Below, piece by piece: positions 5,325 through 5,333 of a DNA stretch of 5,333 nucleotides. Within the stretch, counting starts at the first letter, position 1; each line of letters begins with the position of its first letter. The position numbers and the translations under genes are program-made. Source of the stretch: Veillonella sp. (GTDB lineage Bacteria > Bacillota > Negativicutes > Veillonellales > Veillonellaceae); assembly GCF_019414865.1 (NCBI RefSeq), contig NZ_DXLG01000108.1, forward strand, positions 1 through 5,333, read 5' to 3'. The notes beneath the pieces are model-generated. The model was not told the DNA's origin. It did not search any database and saw only the letters and a program-made list of their open reading frames with translations.

Positions 5325-5333
5325 ATATATGAC

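Overview
The window is ordinary low-GC chromosomal DNA carrying five complete genes, all on the + strand: rpsT (ribosomal protein S20), polA (DNA polymerase I), coaE (dephospho-CoA kinase), a short membrane-anchored Slt-type lytic transglycosylase, and an unrecognised protein whose start overlaps the transglycosylase stop. The AT-rich composition, strong Firmicutes-type Shine-Dalgarno sites, sigma-A-like promoters and gene order suggest a low-GC Firmicute. My best guess is a Veillonella-like member of the Negativicutes (diderm Firmicutes). That guess rests on remembered protein character and gene order, not on a database search.

Layout. Positions 1-124 hold the rpsT promoter and a near-perfect ribosome binding site. 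rpsT very probably starts at a TTG at 125, not at the GTG at 116, which lies inside the Shine-Dalgarno sequence. After rpsT come two tandem intrinsic terminators (about 396-435 and 450-478), then a new promoter (-10 at 504-509) and polA (537-3158). coaE follows 39 bases later with no terminator between, so polA and coaE are probably cotranscribed. A 148-base AT-rich spacer (3813-3960) holds an extended -10 promoter and leads into the transglycosylase (3961-4515). The last gene (4499-5194) overlaps it by 17 bases and is probably translationally coupled to it. The 139-base tail (5195-5333) has no convincing terminator, but it ends in a good promoter pointing right toward a gene outside the window.

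How the genes fit together. rpsT is an insulated, highly expressed ribosomal unit. polA and coaE are housekeeping genes for DNA repair/Okazaki-fragment processing and for the last step of coenzyme A synthesis. The transglycosylase would act on peptidoglycan outside the cytoplasmic membrane, and its coupled partner is a soluble-looking cytoplasmic protein of unknown role. I saw no mobile element, CRISPR array, tRNA or rRNA, and nothing that looks like a new defence or genetic system. The points most worth a second look are the strong-SD/TTG design of rpsT, the competing hairpins at its terminator, the coupled unknown gene, and the repeated TGN-TATAAT promoter form.
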